Shown here piece after piece: positions 7,823 through 16,335 of a stretch of DNA of 64,000 nt. The DNA comes from CAVROP01 sp050012175 (lineage in GTDB: Bacteria > Acidobacteriota > Terriglobia > UBA7540), in NCBI GenBank assembly GCA_050012175.1, contig JBEKHR010000011.1, positions 62,001 through 126,000 of the forward strand. Reading direction: 5' to 3'. The notes under the pieces were generated by a model. That model saw nothing but the letters and a program-made list of their open reading frames with translations. It did no database searches and had not been told where the DNA came from. A program made the position numbers and the translations under genes. Numbering within the stretch: position 1 is the stretch's first letter; each line of letters starts with the position of its first letter.

Positions 7823-8179
7823 ATGCCTCTCTATATTGTCGAAAAGCTGGTGGGCGGAATAATCCTGCTTAGCTTGCGCGGACGTATCACTCTGGGGCGC
7901 GAGACCGAGACTTTTCGCCATAAGATCAGAGAACTGATCGATGCCGGCTGCAAGCGTCTGATCCTCGACCTCGGGGAGATCACCTATGTCGACAGTGTGG
8001 GCCTTTCTATCTTGGTAGCGAGTTTCGCCTCCGTGCGCAAACAGGGGGGGGATCTGAAGCTCGTGCGCTTGCCCCAAGGCGTGCATCAATTGCTGCAAAT
8101 CACACGTCTCGTTACCGTCTTCGAGATTCACAACAGCCTGGAATCGGCCCTCCAAGCGTTCGACCGCGAAGCGGTCTGA
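7823..8179 (+). CDS. STAS-domain anti-sigma factor antagonist
   Basis: The 118-residue single-domain protein matches the STAS fold of SpoIIAA/RsbV-type antagonists. It begins with a short strand-rich N-terminus, then LILDLGEITYVDSVGLSILV, where the Asp-Ser-Val-Gly turn carries the serine that partner kinases phosphorylate in this family. The unphosphorylated form binds an anti-sigma kinase and frees a sigma factor. AAGGCGG lies 6 bases before ATG 7823, which decides the start. No anti-sigma kinase gene is adjacent, so the partner lies elsewhere. Confidence 0.88.
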   Translation: MPLYIVEKLVGGIILLSLRGRITLGRETETFRHKIRELIDAGCKRLILDLGEITYVDSVGLSILVASFASVRKQGGDLKLVRLPQGVHQLLQITRLVTVFEIHNSLESALQAFDREAV

Positions 8180-8486
8180 GGAACAGTGACGAGTGTCGCC
8201 ATTAAGATTGGCGACCCGCCGGGGCGGGACGAGCAGGATTCAGGAGCCAGTACGCAGGCTGAAAGCGGACGGGCCGCGGCGGGATAGCTGAGCGCAGAAG
8301 GCTGGCTACCTACCCGCGCTGGCGGGAACGCTGGCAGGGAAGTGGGACACCGCAGGTTGGCCTTTGACAAGGCGCTTGGGTGTTGGTACAGTTGCGCCAA
8401 TGCGTACGTGAGGTGACTTCACGCGCAGGCTGGCTTGTTCTTTTTCGACCCGGCGCGAAGATCCCCATACGCTGTCCGAGGTGGCC

Positions 8487-8690
8487 ATGCAAGGGACTAT
8501 CAAGCGAATTATCCGTGACCGTGGGTTTGGGTTTATCCGCACTGCTGAGGGCCAGGAGGTCTTCTTCCACCGCAGCAGCCTTCAGGGTCTTAACTTCGAC
8601 GTTTTGAAGGAGGGGGAAAGCGTCGAACTCGAAGTGGAGAGAGGGGATAAAGGACCCCGGGCTACGAACGTACGTCCGAGCGAGGCCTAG
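8487..8690 (+). CDS. Cold-shock-domain protein (CspA-like)
   Basis: The 67-residue product is a single cold-shock domain. It has RNP1-like RGFGFIRTAEG, RNP2-like EVFFHRSSL, and the final strand region GPRATNVRP. CSD proteins bind single-stranded RNA and DNA and melt mRNA structure. Here the canonical KGFGFI is RGFGFI and the VFVH core is VFFH, both accepted variants. GTG 8481 is an alternative start two codons upstream. A GAGG at 8478-8481 favours ATG 8487. The 5' region (8180-8480) has no gene and may be a long structured leader. Confidence 0.9.
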   Translation: MQGTIKRIIRDRGFGFIRTAEGQEVFFHRSSLQGLNFDVLKEGESVELEVERGDKGPRATNVRPSEA

Positions 8691-8871
8691 CGCTGCCGGA
8701 GATTGCAAAACTCCCCCAGCAATCACGTTCTTTTGGAGCAGGGGGTGGAGGTGCGCGAAATCAGGGCATAACTCCGCCCCAAGTTCCGTCGAGGCAGTCC
8801 TCGCTGGGGGGAGTGTGCCCGAGAAGCCGTTTCTTGCTTTTCTTCCACAACATCAGCGATTGAATCTTGGT

Positions 8872-9153
8872 TCACGAGATGCACCAGGGGTCATAATCAC
8901 CGGCCACGGCGACCTTCACGCCCAAGCTCTCAGGAGGATTGGGATTGGTCATTCCGTACACGGGCCTGAGGCCGGACCACTTCGGGAATTCGCCGGGCTT
9001 GATATGACGCGAGGACGAAGGCTCCTCAGGCTGTCGCGGGTGGTAGTAAACGGCCCACATGGTAGTGGCACAGCCCGGGGGTGAGGCGGTTAGTTTTACG
9101 AGAGTGAATTTGTAGCTTGTGCCACCGTCCGGGCTGGCCGTGACCTCGGACAC
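8872..9153 (-). CDS. Hypothetical open frame, uncertain
   Basis: A 93-codon frame with a GTG start encodes a product with protein-like composition (for example SYKFTLVKLTASPPG and EFPKWSGLRPVYGMTNPNPP). I recognise no family. The frame stays open above the GTG to about 9288, through sequence resembling a CACAGAGACACAG intergenic repeat, so it may be the 3' end of a decayed gene. The surrounding stretch 8691-9300 shows nothing else. Confidence 0.25.
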   Translation of the reverse strand: MSEVTASPDGGTSYKFTLVKLTASPPGCATTMWAVYYHPRQPEEPSSSRHIKPGEFPKWSGLRPVYGMTNPNPPESLGVKVAVAGDYDPWCIS

Positions 9154-9301
9154 ATGCTCTTTCCGGCTCGTGACGGTCAGCAGGTCACGCTGAGCGAGCT
9201 TCTGGAACCGTTCCTCTTGGTTGCGGCTATGCCGCGCTGTGTCTCTGTGGTGAGAAGGTCCTTCCAGAATTCATTCACAGCTTCTTGCGCCCTGGGCTAT
9301 C

Positions 9302-9517
9302 CCTCGGACACAGTGCCAGGGGGCCTTCCTCGAGACACGGGAAGAATACCTGGAGATTGGTCTGCTCCAGATTCTGAAGGCGCTCAAATTGCTGCAAGCC
9401 CACCCCGAATATCGCTTGGTCCTCGACCAAGTTGCTTGCGTCCGACCCGTTCTCGAGAGGTGTCCGGAGCAAAGCGCGCTGGCCTTCCAGTTGGGCTTTC
9501 CGGCGCAGGACGATTAG
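9302..9517 (+). pseudogene. Alpha-mannosidase (GH38) N-terminal-domain relic
   Basis: The frame reads GAFLETREEYLEIGLLQIL, then LKLLQAHPEYRLVLDQVACV and RPVLERCPEQSALAF, before a stop at 9515-9517. The TREEYLEIGLLQ, HPEYRLVLDQ and PVLERCPEQ blocks match the N-terminal catalytic region of bacterial glycoside hydrolase family 38. No start, no upstream catalytic HxD segment and none of the remaining several hundred residues are present. It is therefore a short leftover of a lost gene. The carbohydrate-kinase gene follows 74 bp downstream. Confidence 0.55.
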
Positions 9518-9590
9518 ACGATGACTTGAATCGAGCGTGGGCATTGGTGCCGTTCAAAGCCAGATCGGGAAAAGCGGAGGTCATTGCAAA

Positions 9591-10550
9591 ATGGCGGATG
9601 TGGTTTGTCTGGGAATCTTAGTTGCCGACATCTTCGGGAACCCCATCGCTTCCCTTCCAGCCGCTGGCGAACTGGCACTCCTCGACCGCTATCTGCTTAG
9701 TGTCGGAGGATGTGCTGCCAACACAGCGGCTGACTTGGGGCGTCTGGGCCGCAGCACGAGTGTACTCGGCAAAGTCGGCAATGACCTTTTCGGGGAGTTT
9801 GTTCTGCGAGATTTGAAACGATTGGGCATCGCCACTTCTTTCATTCGACGCAGCCAGACTCATCCCACATCTTGTACTTTCATTGTTAACGTCCGGGGCC
9901 AGGACCGCCGGTACTTCCACTGTTTTGGCGCCAACGCCGATTTTTCGATCACCGACATTGATGCACAGGCCCTTGATGGCGCACGTGCACTCTACGTGGG
10001 AGGGTACCTCGCCATGCCGGCTTTTCGACCCGAACATCTCGTGGAACTTTTCCGGAAGGCCAAGCTGCGCAGGTTGATTACAGCTCTGGATGTCGTGATT
10101 CCTGCGGGGTCCCCATCCCCCTTAGAAGATATCCGTCAGGCTCTTCTTTATACAGATCTGTTCTTGCCCAATAAAGACGAGGCCCGCGCCTTGACAGGTC
10201 GTAGTGACCCGCTTGAGCAGGCAGAAATCTTAGCCCGCTTCAATCCTGACGGAACCATCGTGATTACTCAGGGCAGTGCAGGAGCGCTGGCCAGGCGGGG
10301 GAGCGAGAAGCTGCGCGCGGGTGCTTTCCAGGTTGACTCCATTGACGAATCGGGAAGTGGAGACGCTTTTGACGCTGGCTTCCTGGTTGGGATGCTCGAG
10401 GGTTGGTCACTCGAAGACTCGCTGCGCTTTGCAAGTGCGGTGGGCGCCTCCTGCACGCGGGCCTTGGGATGCCACGATGGGGTTTTCCACTTCGAGGAGG
10501 CCCTGGCTTTTGTGGCGCAAAATCACCTCGAGATCGCGAGAGTTACCTGA
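9591..10550 (+). CDS. PfkB-family carbohydrate kinase
   Basis: The 319-residue product has the two PfkB signatures. An N-terminal GGCAANTAADLGRLG lies in the sugar-binding region, and DESGSGDAFDAGF (about residue 260) holds the anion hole and the catalytic Asp of GSGD. It transfers phosphate from ATP to a sugar or nucleoside. The family residues do not define the substrate. The GGAGG 10 bases upstream of ATG 9591 supports this start. A GH38 mannosidase remnant upstream and a CutC gene downstream suggest a former sugar-utilisation neighbourhood, which is inference. Confidence 0.88.
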   Translation: MADVVCLGILVADIFGNPIASLPAAGELALLDRYLLSVGGCAANTAADLGRLGRSTSVLGKVGNDLFGEFVLRDLKRLGIATSFIRRSQTHPTSCTFIVNVRGQDRRYFHCFGANADFSITDIDAQALDGARALYVGGYLAMPAFRPEHLVELFRKAKLRRLITALDVVIPAGSPSPLEDIRQALLYTDLFLPNKDEARALTGRSDPLEQAEILARFNPDGTIVITQGSAGALARRGSEKLRAGAFQVDSIDESGSGDAFDAGFLVGMLEGWSLEDSLRFASAVGASCTRALGCHDGVFHFEEALAFVAQNHLEIARVT

Positions 10551-10881
10551 CTCTTCACCCAGGCGGGAAGCGGCCATTGTTGATCCGGGGTTCATTCAAC
10601 CCGCAGGAAATGCGCCTTCTCTTGGATTTGCTGGAACCACGGTGGCCCTTTCTCAATATTATGGTCAATACTATGGAAGAAGTTGAGGCCCTAAGAACGC
10701 CACTCAAGATATGAACTAGCGTTGTGTCGCCCTTGTGAACAATTAAGTGTGGCACAACGCCAGCGTCGACACTCGAAAGGGAATGGCTATTGCCCGGCCT
10801 TGCCATTCCAGTCCTTGCAGGCTGAGCTCTGCCAAACCTGAACGGCTGAGGCATAAAGACGGCAACGACAGGAGGAGTCTA
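10551..10881. other. Intergenic region, possible gene remnant
   Basis: A frame at about 10560-10714 reads PLLIRGSFNPQEMRLLLDLL and looks like decayed coding sequence, but I cannot assign a family and it has no own start. No promoter or hairpin was identified with confidence. Confidence 0.3.
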
Positions 10882-11634
10882 ATGGCAATACAGAGGATTC
10901 TAGTGGAGATTTGCTGCGGCTCGCTCGAGGATGCGCTTGAAGCGGAACGGGGCGGGGCAGACCGCGTCGAACTGTGCTCTGCGCTGTTCCTGGGAGGATT
11001 GACGCCCTCGCTCGGTACGATTATCGAAGCGAAAGCCCGGCTAAAGATCCCCATCATGGTTATGATTCGACCGCGCGGAGGAGGATTCTGCTACACGAAG
11101 TCGGAAATGGCGGTCATGGAACGCGATACCGTGCTTGCTGCCGAGCAGGGCGCCGAGGGGATGGTGTTCGGGATACTGAATGCCGACGGCGGCATCGACG
11201 AGGAACGGTGTACACGCATCCGGAAACTCATCGGTGATCGGCAGGCTGTCTTCCATCGCGCTTTCGATGTCACCCCCGACCCTTTTCGGTCTCTGGACCA
11301 ATTGGTCGCGCTGGGGTTTACTCGCGTCCTGACAAGCGGCCAGGAAGATACCGTTCCGGAGGGTGCACACCTCATCCAGCGGCTGATTGAATATGCCGGC
11401 GACCGCATCGAAATACTCCCTGGCGGCGGCATAAAGCCACTCAGCCTCCGCCAAGTCGTGGAGTCGACGGGCTGCAAACAGGTCCATCTCACGGCCTTCA
11501 AGACTCAATCTGATACCTCCGTTCGGGGCCGGCCCTTTGTGACTTTTGGAGGCGCTCTCTACCCCCCGGAGGACCAATACCAAGTGGCGGACCGAAACCT
11601 CGTCGAACGGGTCGTCCGCACGTTGAAAGAGTAA
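10882..11634 (+). CDS. cutC: CutC family protein
   Basis: This 250-residue TIM-barrel protein has the CutC signature: VEICCGSLEDALEAERGGADRVELC at the N-terminus, then MIRPRGGGFCYT, FHRAFDVTPDP and RVLTSGQ, and finally ILPGGGI and VHLTAF. CutC was named for copper homeostasis in E. coli, although that role is disputed and the enzymatic activity is unknown. A GGAGGAG 5 bases before ATG 10882 fixes the start. Length matches the family. Position after a sugar kinase gives no link to copper. Confidence 0.93.
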   Translation: MAIQRILVEICCGSLEDALEAERGGADRVELCSALFLGGLTPSLGTIIEAKARLKIPIMVMIRPRGGGFCYTKSEMAVMERDTVLAAEQGAEGMVFGILNADGGIDEERCTRIRKLIGDRQAVFHRAFDVTPDPFRSLDQLVALGFTRVLTSGQEDTVPEGAHLIQRLIEYAGDRIEILPGGGIKPLSLRQVVESTGCKQVHLTAFKTQSDTSVRGRPFVTFGGALYPPEDQYQVADRNLVERVVRTLKE

Positions 11635-11766
11635 GTTGCAAAGCCCATGCACGGCCTGGGCTCGGGCGTATTCGAGATTGCGCTGACGTGAGCGCGCATG
11701 GCATTCTGGCCAGCGATCGTGTATTGCTGCCGGCCAATCAAGGAGCACGAATTTGAAGGAAAAGCC

Positions 11767-11794
11767 GCAGAGTCCCTGAAAAACGAGACTCTGC
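11767..11794. repeat. GCAGAGTC hairpin, left copy flanking the glycosyltransferase gene
   Basis: GCAGAGTC (11767-11774) pairs with GACTCTGC (11787-11794) around a 12-base loop. With its flanks this copy is nearly identical to the reverse complement of 13415-13442 on the other side of the gene. It may act as a terminator for the CutC gene. Confidence 0.6.
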
Positions 11795-11850
11795 GCTGCT
11801 CCCGTGCTAAACTGCAGCGACTTTTCCGCACCACAGCGGAAAGGAAACCC

Positions 11851-13374
11851 ATGCGCCCATCGCGTATGTGGCAGAAAATCGCGTCAAGCGATTCTGGCAT
11901 TCTGGTCTTGCTGGCGCTCTTCAGTATCCTTCTGCACACGCTAACCAACGGCCAGTATGGGTTTCACCGCGACGAACTGGCCAGGCTCGACGATGCGCGC
12001 TACTTGGCCTGGGGCTACGTTGTTTACCCGCCCGTGACACCATTCATCGCGCGTCTGGCGCTGACCTTCTTTGGACCGTCGTTGGTCGCTCTGCGTTTCT
12101 TTGCAGCCCTGGCGCAGGGGATCGCCATGGTGTTGACCGGCTTGATGGCGGGCGAGCTGGGAGGCAAACGGCTGGCACAACTCGTCGCCGCAATAGCCGC
12201 AGCCATCGCGCCGGTCGCTTTTGCCTCGGGAGCGCTCTTCCAGTATGTCTCGTTCGACTATCTCTGGTGGGTCTTGACCGCCTACCTGATGATTCGCCTG
12301 CTCAAATCCGAAGACCCGCGCTGGTGGCTGGGCATCGGAGCTGCCATCGGGGCCGGGATGATGACCAAGTACACCATGGCCTTCCTGGTCGCAGGAATTG
12401 TCGGCGGCGTCCTGCTCACCGCCGCGCGTCGTTACCTCCGGAGTCCCTGGCTCTGGTGCGGCGTGGCCCTCTCCATTCTGATCTTCCTTCCCAACCTCAT
12501 CTGGCAGATCCACCACAGTTTCGTCTCGCTGGAGTTCTTGAAGAGCATTCACGCGCGCGATGTTCGCGTCGGGCACACGGATGGTTTCTTGCTTGGCCAG
12601 CTCTGGAAGAGCAGCAACGTCGTCACCGTGCCTTTGTGGCTGGCAGGTCTGTATTACTTCTTCGCCGTGCCGGCTGGAAAGCGGTACCGCCTCATTGGCT
12701 GGATGTTTGTCATTCCCCTCGCGGCGTTTTTCTTTGCGAAGGGGCGTGATTACTATCCCGCGCCGGCCTATCCGATGCTCCTCGCGGCGGGAGCGGTTTG
12801 GGGCGAGCAGTGGGCTGGAACGCTATCTCCTGCGCGCGCCCGTCGCGTGCGCGCGACAACCTGGAGGGCGTTTGCGATCAGCGGCGCTTTGGTGGCTGTA
12901 GTGGTCCTGCCCATTGCTCCGCTGGGTTCCCGCTGGTGGATCGTCGCCAATAAGCTAAACGACAATTTCAACGAGGAAATCGGCTGGCCGGCGATGGCCG
13001 AGACGGTCGCCCACATCCGCGATTCCTTGCCTCGCGAGGATCGAGCGCGGTTGGGCATTCTTGCCGGTGACGCTGGCGAGGCCGGCGCAATCAACCTCTA
13101 CGGCTCAGCCTACGGATTGCCGAGGGCCATTAGCGGCTCGAACTCCCATTGGTTCCGAGGCTACGGCGATCCTCCCCCGCAGACGGTGATTGCGGTCGGT
13201 CTCTCACGCGGCGTCCTGGACTGGGCTTTCGAATCTTGTGAATCGACCGGGCATCTGACAAATCGCTACGGGATCAAGAACAGCGCGATTGGGGACAATA
13301 CAGACGTCTTCGCTTGCCGGCGTCTCCGGCAGCCCTGGCCTGAATTCTGGAAACAATTCAGATGGTTTGGATAG
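11851..13374 (+). CDS. PMT/GT39-like membrane glycosyltransferase
   Basis: The 507-residue product has about ten hydrophobic segments. After the first comes YGFHRDELARLDDARYLAWGY, the loop with paired acidic residues typical of GT-C enzymes of the ArnT/PMT type. VYPPVTPFIARL follows, a segment common in bacterial family-39 proteins. Such enzymes take sugars from a polyprenyl-phosphate donor on the outer face of the cytoplasmic membrane. The soluble C-terminus has no recognised domain. AAAGGAAA lies 6 bases before ATG 11851. Related hairpins flank the gene on both sides in inverted orientation. Confidence 0.85.
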   Translation: MRPSRMWQKIASSDSGILVLLALFSILLHTLTNGQYGFHRDELARLDDARYLAWGYVVYPPVTPFIARLALTFFGPSLVALRFFAALAQGIAMVLTGLMAGELGGKRLAQLVAAIAAAIAPVAFASGALFQYVSFDYLWWVLTAYLMIRLLKSEDPRWWLGIGAAIGAGMMTKYTMAFLVAGIVGGVLLTAARRYLRSPWLWCGVALSILIFLPNLIWQIHHSFVSLEFLKSIHARDVRVGHTDGFLLGQLWKSSNVVTVPLWLAGLYYFFAVPAGKRYRLIGWMFVIPLAAFFFAKGRDYYPAPAYPMLLAAGAVWGEQWAGTLSPARARRVRATTWRAFAISGALVAVVVLPIAPLGSRWWIVANKLNDNFNEEIGWPAMAETVAHIRDSLPREDRARLGILAGDAGEAGAINLYGSAYGLPRAISGSNSHWFRGYGDPPPQTVIAVGLSRGVLDWAFESCESTGHLTNRYGIKNSAIGDNTDVFACRRLRQPWPEFWKQFRWFG

Positions 13375-13414
13375 TAGTCTGCTGCATGCCTCCGTGCTGC
13401 TGAGCGAAAGCAGC

Positions 13415-13442
13415 GTAGAGTCTCGTTTTACAGGGACTCTGC
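13415..13442. repeat. GCAGAGTC hairpin, right copy flanking the glycosyltransferase gene
   Basis: GTAGAGTC (13415-13422) pairs with GACTCTGC (13435-13442) around a 12-base loop that matches the left copy in inverted orientation. It sits 40 bp after the stop codon and could act as a terminator. Confidence 0.6.
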
Positions 13443-13510
13443 GGCTCGTGCGTGTGCAATGGGGCGTATGATCCGCTTCCATGTCCCGCTTGCGCCGCCT
13501 GGGATTGGAA

Positions 13511-13574
13511 AGGCAGAAGTCAGGAGTCAGAGGGAAAGAGCAGGAGTCAGAAGTCAGGAACCTGGAGTCAGAAT
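13511..13574. repeat. Heptamer repeat (CAGGAGT/CAGAAGT)
   Basis: Units such as CAGAAGT-CAGGAGT-CAGAGGG and CAGGAGT-CAGAAGT-CAGGAAC repeat with a 7-bp period. Only one arm is evident. The repeat abuts the IS630 remnant. Confidence 0.6.
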
Positions 13575-13752
13575 AAGACGACCGGTTCTTCGTTCACCTC
13601 ACGCAGGTACATCTCGATGCGTGTCTTGAGCTCTTCTTTGGACTTCACGCGTATCCCGCGCAGCAGGGTCTTGGCCATCTTGCCAAAGAACGATTCGACC
13701 AGGTTCAGCCAGGAACCTTGGGTGGGCGTGAAGATGAATTCAAATCCGTTTG
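13568..13752 (-). pseudogene. IS630-family transposase C-terminal remnant
   Basis: The minus-strand frame reads FEFIFTPTQGSWLNLVESFF, then GKMAKTLLRGIRVKSKEEL and a short tail ending in EEPVVLF and a stop. The TPT-GSWLN-VE block, with the last acidic residue of the DDE triad, is diagnostic of IS630-type transposases. Everything upstream of it is missing. A stop lies directly before the remnant, and its 5' edge overlaps the 3' end of the methyltransferase gene by about 13 bp, so the junction reflects an old insertion or deletion. Confidence 0.75.
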
Positions 13753-14462
13753 GTTAGAACTAAAAAGATGGAGACCCCGAAATTGCGCAAGGGCGTGTCT
13801 TCGAGTCGCCGGGCCAACCGCCGATAGGTATCCTTGAGAGGCAAGGAGAAAGAATCCAGCGGGGGAAAGATGTATCCAACCTTACACACTTCGAAGCCAG
13901 CCGCGCGAGCCATGCCTATGATCCTCCGGCGGCTATAAATCTTCGCGGAGGAAATTCGGGCGTGAAGGGCGCCAGGTAACCATGAGACGAAAGGAACGTT
14001 CGTGCCGAGGGTTAGCCCGGCGAGATGGCTTGGATGAGTTTCGAAGGGATAAAGTTTGTTGGGGACAAACAGCACCAATTTCCCACCGCTCCTTAGCACG
14101 CGACGGCATTCGTCCAAGACGCGAGTGTCGGAATAGGTGTGTTCGAGGACTTCAATCATGGTTATGCAATCAAAGCTCTGGTTCTTGAAGGGAAGACTCT
14201 CGCCGGCTCCCTGGACGCGAGGAATGCTGGCGGAGACCGATTTCAAGAGATTGAACTGCACGTCCAAGCCGCAGGTCCAGGCGGCTCGCCGCGAAAGCTC
14301 CAGGGTATAACTTCCGTTTCCGCAGCCCAAGTCCAGCAGCCGCATCCCGGCCAAGGGAAAGGCTTGGTCAATCTTTTCAAGGCGCTTGGTAACGCCATAA
14401 GAGCCGTATTCTGCGGGCCTGCCGAAGCGTGCCCAGGGGTATCGCTTTTCTGGTCCAGACAT
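13740..14462 (-). CDS. Class I SAM-dependent methyltransferase
   Basis: The 240-residue product has a canonical methyltransferase domain. MRLLDLGCGNGSYTLEL is the glycine-rich SAM loop (motif I), CGLDV is the acidic end of strand 2, and FDCITMIEVLEHT with ECRRVLRSGGKLVLFVPN gives motifs III-IV. The C-terminus (about 170-240) resembles that of methyltransferases in polysaccharide clusters. Substrate is unknown. The sugar transferase gene lies 340 bp upstream on the same strand and may belong to the same polysaccharide pathway. The last 13 bp overlap the IS630 remnant, but the reading frame looks complete. Confidence 0.85.
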   Translation of the reverse strand: MSGPEKRYPWARFGRPAEYGSYGVTKRLEKIDQAFPLAGMRLLDLGCGNGSYTLELSRRAAWTCGLDVQFNLLKSVSASIPRVQGAGESLPFKNQSFDCITMIEVLEHTYSDTRVLDECRRVLRSGGKLVLFVPNKLYPFETHPSHLAGLTLGTNVPFVSWLPGALHARISSAKIYSRRRIIGMARAAGFEVCKVGYIFPPLDSFSLPLKDTYRRLARRLEDTPLRNFGVSIFLVLTKRI

Positions 14463-14465
14463 GTT

Positions 14466-14799
14466 AGCTCTCAGCTATCAGCCGTCAGCTTTCAGCACTC
14501 AGCCGGGTGGCTTCACGGCTCAACGCTGATTGCGCTTCGCTTGCGAAGAGCCGCCGCCGGTTGTCAGTTGTCCGTTGTCCGTAGTCCCGCCACGGCGGGT
14601 CGGTCGAAAAACGGGGCTAGGGGCTAGGGCAATTCTGAATTGTGAATTCTGAATTGTGAGAATTGAAGAAGTGCAGCGGCCAGAGGCCCTGGGCCCGGCG
14701 CGCAAAGCAAGTTCTGCATCCCCAATTCACCATTCACCATTCACTATTCATAATTCTGCTCCTTACTCTTCTCCTGGCTTCTGACTTCTGGCTTCATCC
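14466..14799. repeat. Composite heptamer elements with a conserved core
   Basis: From left to right there are five things here: TCAGCNN heptamers (14468-14505); TTGTCCG heptamers (14561-14587); a GAATTGT/GAATTCT arm (about 14630-14662); a conserved core (about 14666-14724, containing GCGCAAAGCAAGTTCTGCAT); and the opposing TTCACCA/TTCACTA arm (14726-14755). CTGGCTT/CTGACTT units follow. The core recurs at four other places in the window. The element fills the gap between two same-strand genes. Confidence 0.75.
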
Positions 14800-14801
14800 A
14801 G

Positions 14802-16226
14802 CTAGCTGGCGCCTCGGCCCAGCAGGATTATGGGAACGGTTTTGAGCAGGATTTTCCAGTCGAGTGCCAGCGACCAGTGGTCGATGTAATCGAGGTCGAG
14901 CTCCATCCAACGGCGGAAACTGAGGCGGCTGCGGCCTTCGAGCGCCCACAGGCAGGTCAGGCCGGGAGGCATGCGCAGGCGGCGGCGTTGCCAGCGCTCG
15001 TACTTCTCCACTTCCTCCGGCAAGGGCGGCCTCGGACCTACAAAAGACATATCGCCCTTGACGATGTTGAGCAACTGCGGGAGTTCATCGAGGCTGAATT
15101 TGCGCATGAACCGCCCCATGGGCGTGCAACGGGGGTCATGGGTGATTTTGAAAACCGGCCCATCCACTTCATTCAGAGCTTCCAGTTCCTCGCGGCGCAG
15201 GTCGGCATCCGGACGCATGGAACGGAATTTATATAGGGTGAACTTTCTGCCGCCCAGCCCGCAGCGCGTCTGCCGGTAAAGGACCGGACCCTGAGAGGTC
15301 AACCGGATGAGCAAGGCCAACAGGGCCATCAGAGGAGACAGGACCACGAGCAGGGTAACCGCCATCACAAAATCCAGGGCGCGTTTCAATAGGAGCAGGT
15401 ATTCGTTTTCGGGCGTGGTGGCGAAGGTGAGCAGCGGTTTCTCGCCCAGGCGTTCTAAGTAAACCTTGGAGATCACATGAGGGAAAAAGGTGAGAAGCAC
15501 GCGCGTCTTCACCCCTTCCACTTCACAGGCCAGAAATGACTCCCCCAACCTTTCCAAATCGTCTTTGGATATGGCAAAAATCACTTCGTCAATTACCTGC
15601 TTGCGGAGGAGTTCCTGAAGCTGCGGCAAGTCGAAGACGGGGTAAGAACCCCGCAACAGGGACTGGTCAAGCAAGAAGGGGGGAGCAGAGCCGGTTCGAA
15701 CAAATCCCAAGAGCCGCATGCCGCGAGTTTCATGGGCTTCGATGGTGCGTGCAACTTCAATCACCTCCGGCCCCTCCCCCACGAGCAGAAAACTGCGCAG
15801 CCCCGCCAGACTTCGCCGCAAAGGTCCGGCGAAGCGCCGTGCCACGAGCCGGAAAAGCGTCATGGCCACCAGGTCCGTGGCCGCGTACAGCACCAGCAGC
15901 AAGCGACTGAGATACTGAAATCTAATCGCGAAGGTAACGGCAAAAAGCAGCACCGTCGCCACGAGCCCAACCTTGAGAGGGTCCGCGAAAGCGCGACGCA
16001 AATCTTCTTCCTTGATCTCGCGGTAAATCCCTGCCAGCAGACCCACGACGATCCAAATCCCCACCGATAGAGGAACTATCCAGGGATAGTTAGAAGGCGA
16101 ATAAAGCGGCCGGGGAATGATGAGGCAGGAGCGAACCTCCCGCGCCACCCAAAAACTGATTAAGGCCAGCAGCGTGTCAGCGCACAAATAAAAGGCACCG
16201 ATCATGCGATTATGGCGGGAAAACAT
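14802..16226 (-). CDS. Polyprenyl glycosylphosphotransferase (exopolysaccharide priming enzyme)
   Basis: The 474-residue product has the layout of WbaP/WcaJ-type enzymes. Four N-terminal membrane segments (about residues 8-125) precede a CoA-binding-like domain (FLLVGEGPEVIEVA), a fifth membrane helix near 275-300, and the catalytic sugar-transferase domain. The last contains KRALDFVMA, LYKFRSMR, FSLDELPQLLNIVKGDMSFVG and GPRPPLPEE. It transfers a sugar-1-phosphate to undecaprenyl phosphate and starts repeat-unit assembly of surface polysaccharide. GAGGGAG precedes ATG 16226. The downstream methyltransferase and the GT39 gene may serve the same pathway. Confidence 0.93.
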   Translation of the reverse strand: MFSRHNRMIGAFYLCADTLLALISFWVAREVRSCLIIPRPLYSPSNYPWIVPLSVGIWIVVGLLAGIYREIKEEDLRRAFADPLKVGLVATVLLFAVTFAIRFQYLSRLLLVLYAATDLVAMTLFRLVARRFAGPLRRSLAGLRSFLLVGEGPEVIEVARTIEAHETRGMRLLGFVRTGSAPPFLLDQSLLRGSYPVFDLPQLQELLRKQVIDEVIFAISKDDLERLGESFLACEVEGVKTRVLLTFFPHVISKVYLERLGEKPLLTFATTPENEYLLLLKRALDFVMAVTLLVVLSPLMALLALLIRLTSQGPVLYRQTRCGLGGRKFTLYKFRSMRPDADLRREELEALNEVDGPVFKITHDPRCTPMGRFMRKFSLDELPQLLNIVKGDMSFVGPRPPLPEEVEKYERWQRRRLRMPPGLTCLWALEGRSRLSFRRWMELDLDYIDHWSLALDWKILLKTVPIILLGRGAS

Positions 16227-16335
16227 TCGACGCTCCCTCGTGTCCGGCCAAGCCGCAACACGTTAATAGTACCAGAAAGCGCGAATATCCAAATCTGAGT
16301 TCGTCTGATCGAAGTGGAAATCTTGATTGGGCAGA

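Noticed and set aside
6752..8155. 467-codon minus-strand frame opposite the TPR and STAS genes
   Set aside because: Composition is Gln/His/Arg-rich with no domain, and the plus strand encodes clear TPR and STAS proteins.
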